The notes under the pieces were generated by a model, which saw only the letters and a list, made by a program, of their open reading frames with translations, was not told the DNA's origin and made no database searches. Both the position numbers and the translations under genes were made by a program. A DNA stretch of 64,000 nucleotides from Candidatus Hydrogenedentota bacterium (GTDB taxonomy: Bacteria > Hydrogenedentota > Hydrogenedentia > Hydrogenedentales > JAEUWI01). Shown in pieces: positions 62,640 to 64,000 of this stretch. The number at the start of each line of letters is the position of its first letter. Position 1 is the first letter of the stretch. Where the stretch lies: contig JACPGE010000016.1 in NCBI GenBank assembly GCA_016182605.1, positions 1 through 64,000 of the forward strand. The letters run 5' to 3'.

Positions 62640-63902
62640 CTACTTGCCGGGCTTCGCGGTGCTTTGAAGGTCTGACGAAACGATACAGCCGCGGTCATCG
62701 GTGAGGTTGATGTAGTACCAGGTGCAGTTTTCGGGCAGGGTTGCGGTGACGGTTTTCGCGGCGGAATCGAGCAGCGCTTCCGTTGCTTCGAAGGGCTGGA
62801 CCAGATCGAGGTGGCTTTTTTCATCTTTCTGGTCGTATTCCAGGGGCGCGGTGAGGGCGTAGAGGCTTGCGGAGACGACGGGGGCTTTGCTTTCGTAATG
62901 GAGGATCACGGTAGCGCCCTTCTGCGCTTCGGGTTGCTTCGTGATGCGGGCGAGGGGTGCGCCGCTGCCTTTCAGCAGGTGATCGGCAAGGGCGTAGATC
63001 TCCGGCACCATATTGGTCTCCCAGCTTACCCCGTGGCCGTGGGGCATGCGCGGGTGGATGGAGAGGATGGACGCCGGGCCCGCGCTCTGATGCGAGCGGC
63101 TCATGGTATCGACGGAGAAATGCGGATCGTTGTCGCCGTTGACCCAGAGCATGGGCATGGGGGCGTTGGTGAAGTAGCGCGCGGGGTCCCAGTATTTCCG
63201 GAGTTCCAGCGTGGCGTCGTCCTTCGCGCCCATGCGGTTGAAGTAGCCCTTGGAGTCGTAGAGGTAGCCGCAGCCGTAGACCGGGGCCGCGAAGGCGAAG
63301 CGATCGTCCACACCCGCGACCAGGCTGGACAAGACGCCGCCCCAACTGATGCCCGTCATGCCGATGCGCGCGGGGTCCACCTCAGGCAGCGAGCGCAAGA
63401 GCGAATGGGCGAGCATGATGTCCGCCACGGCGTGGTACATCCACTGCGCGTTCCGCGGTTTGGCCTCGTCGTCGAACATGCCCGTGCGCGACGGGCCGCC
63501 CAGTGCATGGCGCGGATGCCCTTCGGTGGGCAATTGCCCTTCCAGGTCCATGGAGATGGCGGCGTAGCCCTTGTCATGCCAGATCTTGACCCAATCGTGG
63601 AAGGCCGTGCCGCCGCCGCCGTGGACGAGGACCATGGCGGGGAGTTTTTGGCCTTCGGGCGCAGCAGGCACACCCAGATAGGCGAAGACGCGCGTGGGGT
63701 TGTTTTCGTACGGCAGCGCGTCGTAATAGATCGCCTTGATGGGGCCCTGGTCCATCTCCGGCGCGGGATGGATGCCAGGCGCGGTGAGCACGGCCTCGCC
63801 CAGGGCCGCACGGAGAGCGGCGCGGGCCGCGACGGGATCGGCGGAGGTGTTGAGGGATGTGAAGGTGAGGGCGAGGAGGAGGGCAATGGGGGCTGTGCGC
63901 AT
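62640..63902 (-). CDS. Secreted alpha/beta hydrolase (acetyl-xylan-esterase / dienelactone-hydrolase-like)
   Basis: 420 residues; signal MRTAPIALLLALTFTSLNTSA. The alpha/beta fold is shown by LPAMVLVHGGGGTAFHDW (oxyanion), YAAISMDLEGQ, IGMTGISWGGVLSSLVAG with the nucleophile Ser in GISWGG, MLWVNGDNDPHFS (Asp) and RMPHGHGVSW (His). The C-terminal ~110 residues form a beta-rich extra domain. Substrate probably an acylated polysaccharide or ester; typical of carbohydrate-degrading secretomes. Start at 63902 (AGGA nine bases upstream); a longer frame reaches 63962, near the window edge. Confidence 0.8.
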   Translation of the reverse strand: MRTAPIALLLALTFTSLNTSADPVAARAALRAALGEAVLTAPGIHPAPEMDQGPIKAIYYDALPYENNPTRVFAYLGVPAAPEGQKLPAMVLVHGGGGTAFHDWVKIWHDKGYAAISMDLEGQLPTEGHPRHALGGPSRTGMFDDEAKPRNAQWMYHAVADIMLAHSLLRSLPEVDPARIGMTGISWGGVLSSLVAGVDDRFAFAAPVYGCGYLYDSKGYFNRMGAKDDATLELRKYWDPARYFTNAPMPMLWVNGDNDPHFSVDTMSRSHQSAGPASILSIHPRMPHGHGVSWETNMVPEIYALADHLLKGSGAPLARITKQPEAQKGATVILHYESKAPVVSASLYALTAPLEYDQKDEKSHLDLVQPFEATEALLDSAAKTVTATLPENCTWYYINLTDDRGCIVSSDLQSTAKPGK

Positions 63903-64000
63903 GGGGTGCTTTCCTGGGGGATCAGAGGAACTGGCGGATCGGGTGAAGCCGCTCCAAGTCATGGGTCATATAACGACGTATGCTTCAGGCAACCTACACC
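63903..64000. other. Right edge of the window
   Basis: 98 bases upstream of the hydrolase gene, cut by the window end. The extension of the hydrolase frame to 63962 is unlikely to be coding. Too short to judge promoters. Confidence 0.3.

Noticed and set aside
62473-62824. Extension of the GIY-YIG frame upstream to 62824
   Set aside because: The extra residues are translated repeat DNA and antisense of the hydrolase gene; the domain starts at the ATG at 62473.

Overview
The window is a GC-rich (roughly 60%) bacterial chromosome segment. No rRNA or tRNA gene was recognised by eye. The gene content points to a free-living Gram-negative bacterium from or near the PVC/FCB groups. My best guess, by inference only, is a Candidatus Hydrogenedentota-like lineage. 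The supporting genes are a DUF1559-type pseudopilin, a Tat-exported Gfo/Idh/MocA oxidoreductase, a DUF1080 protein, a parallel beta-helix protein, a neutral-ceramidase-like protein, a stand-alone AICAR transformylase, very large secreted repeat proteins and a Gly-Glu repeat linker.

Layout. 1-116 is the 3' end of a transposase. 168-2640 holds a pseudopilin, a TetR regulator and an unknown gene. 2740-7004 (minus) is a tightly coupled respiratory operon: tetraheme lipoprotein, Tat-exported four-cluster ferredoxin, NrfD membrane quinol module and an octaheme hydroxylamine-oxidoreductase-family cytochrome. 7343-10219 carries a class-V aminotransferase, then two paralogous membrane proteins flanking a MNT nucleotidyltransferase and a truncated HepT toxin. 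10836-16259 has a stand-alone AICAR transformylase, a secreted subtilase and a secreted beta-propeller. 16782-19353 is an accessory pair, SIR2-domain protein plus a DeoR-sensor-like protein without a DNA-binding domain; it is the best candidate for an undescribed system here. 19435-32289 has a TPR protein, purple acid phosphatase, beta-helix protein, the MoxR/DUF58/transglutaminase operon, an AlkD-like protein and a ceramidase-like protein. 32398-34280 is a second accessory pair, AAA ATPase plus DUF4276 (TOPRIM-like). 34502-43080 is metabolic and secreted genes interrupted by a repeat-rich non-coding block (38379-39112). 43296-53123 is rich in signalling: a Ser/Thr kinase overlapping a hybrid histidine kinase, a 7TM receptor with a Cys-rich tail and a PAS hybrid histidine kinase, with a Gfo/Idh oxidoreductase and a DUF1080 protein between them. 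53623-61621 encodes two giant or unusual secreted proteins: one with 76 Gly-Glu dipeptides and an EF-hand, and one of 2088 residues with Ig-like repeats, a beta-helix and a C-terminal metzincin site. 61734-62639 is repeat DNA around a GIY-YIG gene, followed by a secreted hydrolase.

How the genes fit together. The respiratory operon can be read as a quinol-linked octaheme enzyme complex for reduced nitrogen compounds. The secreted hydrolases, beta-helix, DUF1080, SIS-like and Gfo/Idh proteins suit a lifestyle of degrading polymers or amino-sugars. The two accessory pairs and the MNT/HepT remnant look like defence modules. Several dispersed and tandem repeats (REP/MITE-like, Cys-Gly palindromic and 92-bp tandem units) fill the spaces between genes.
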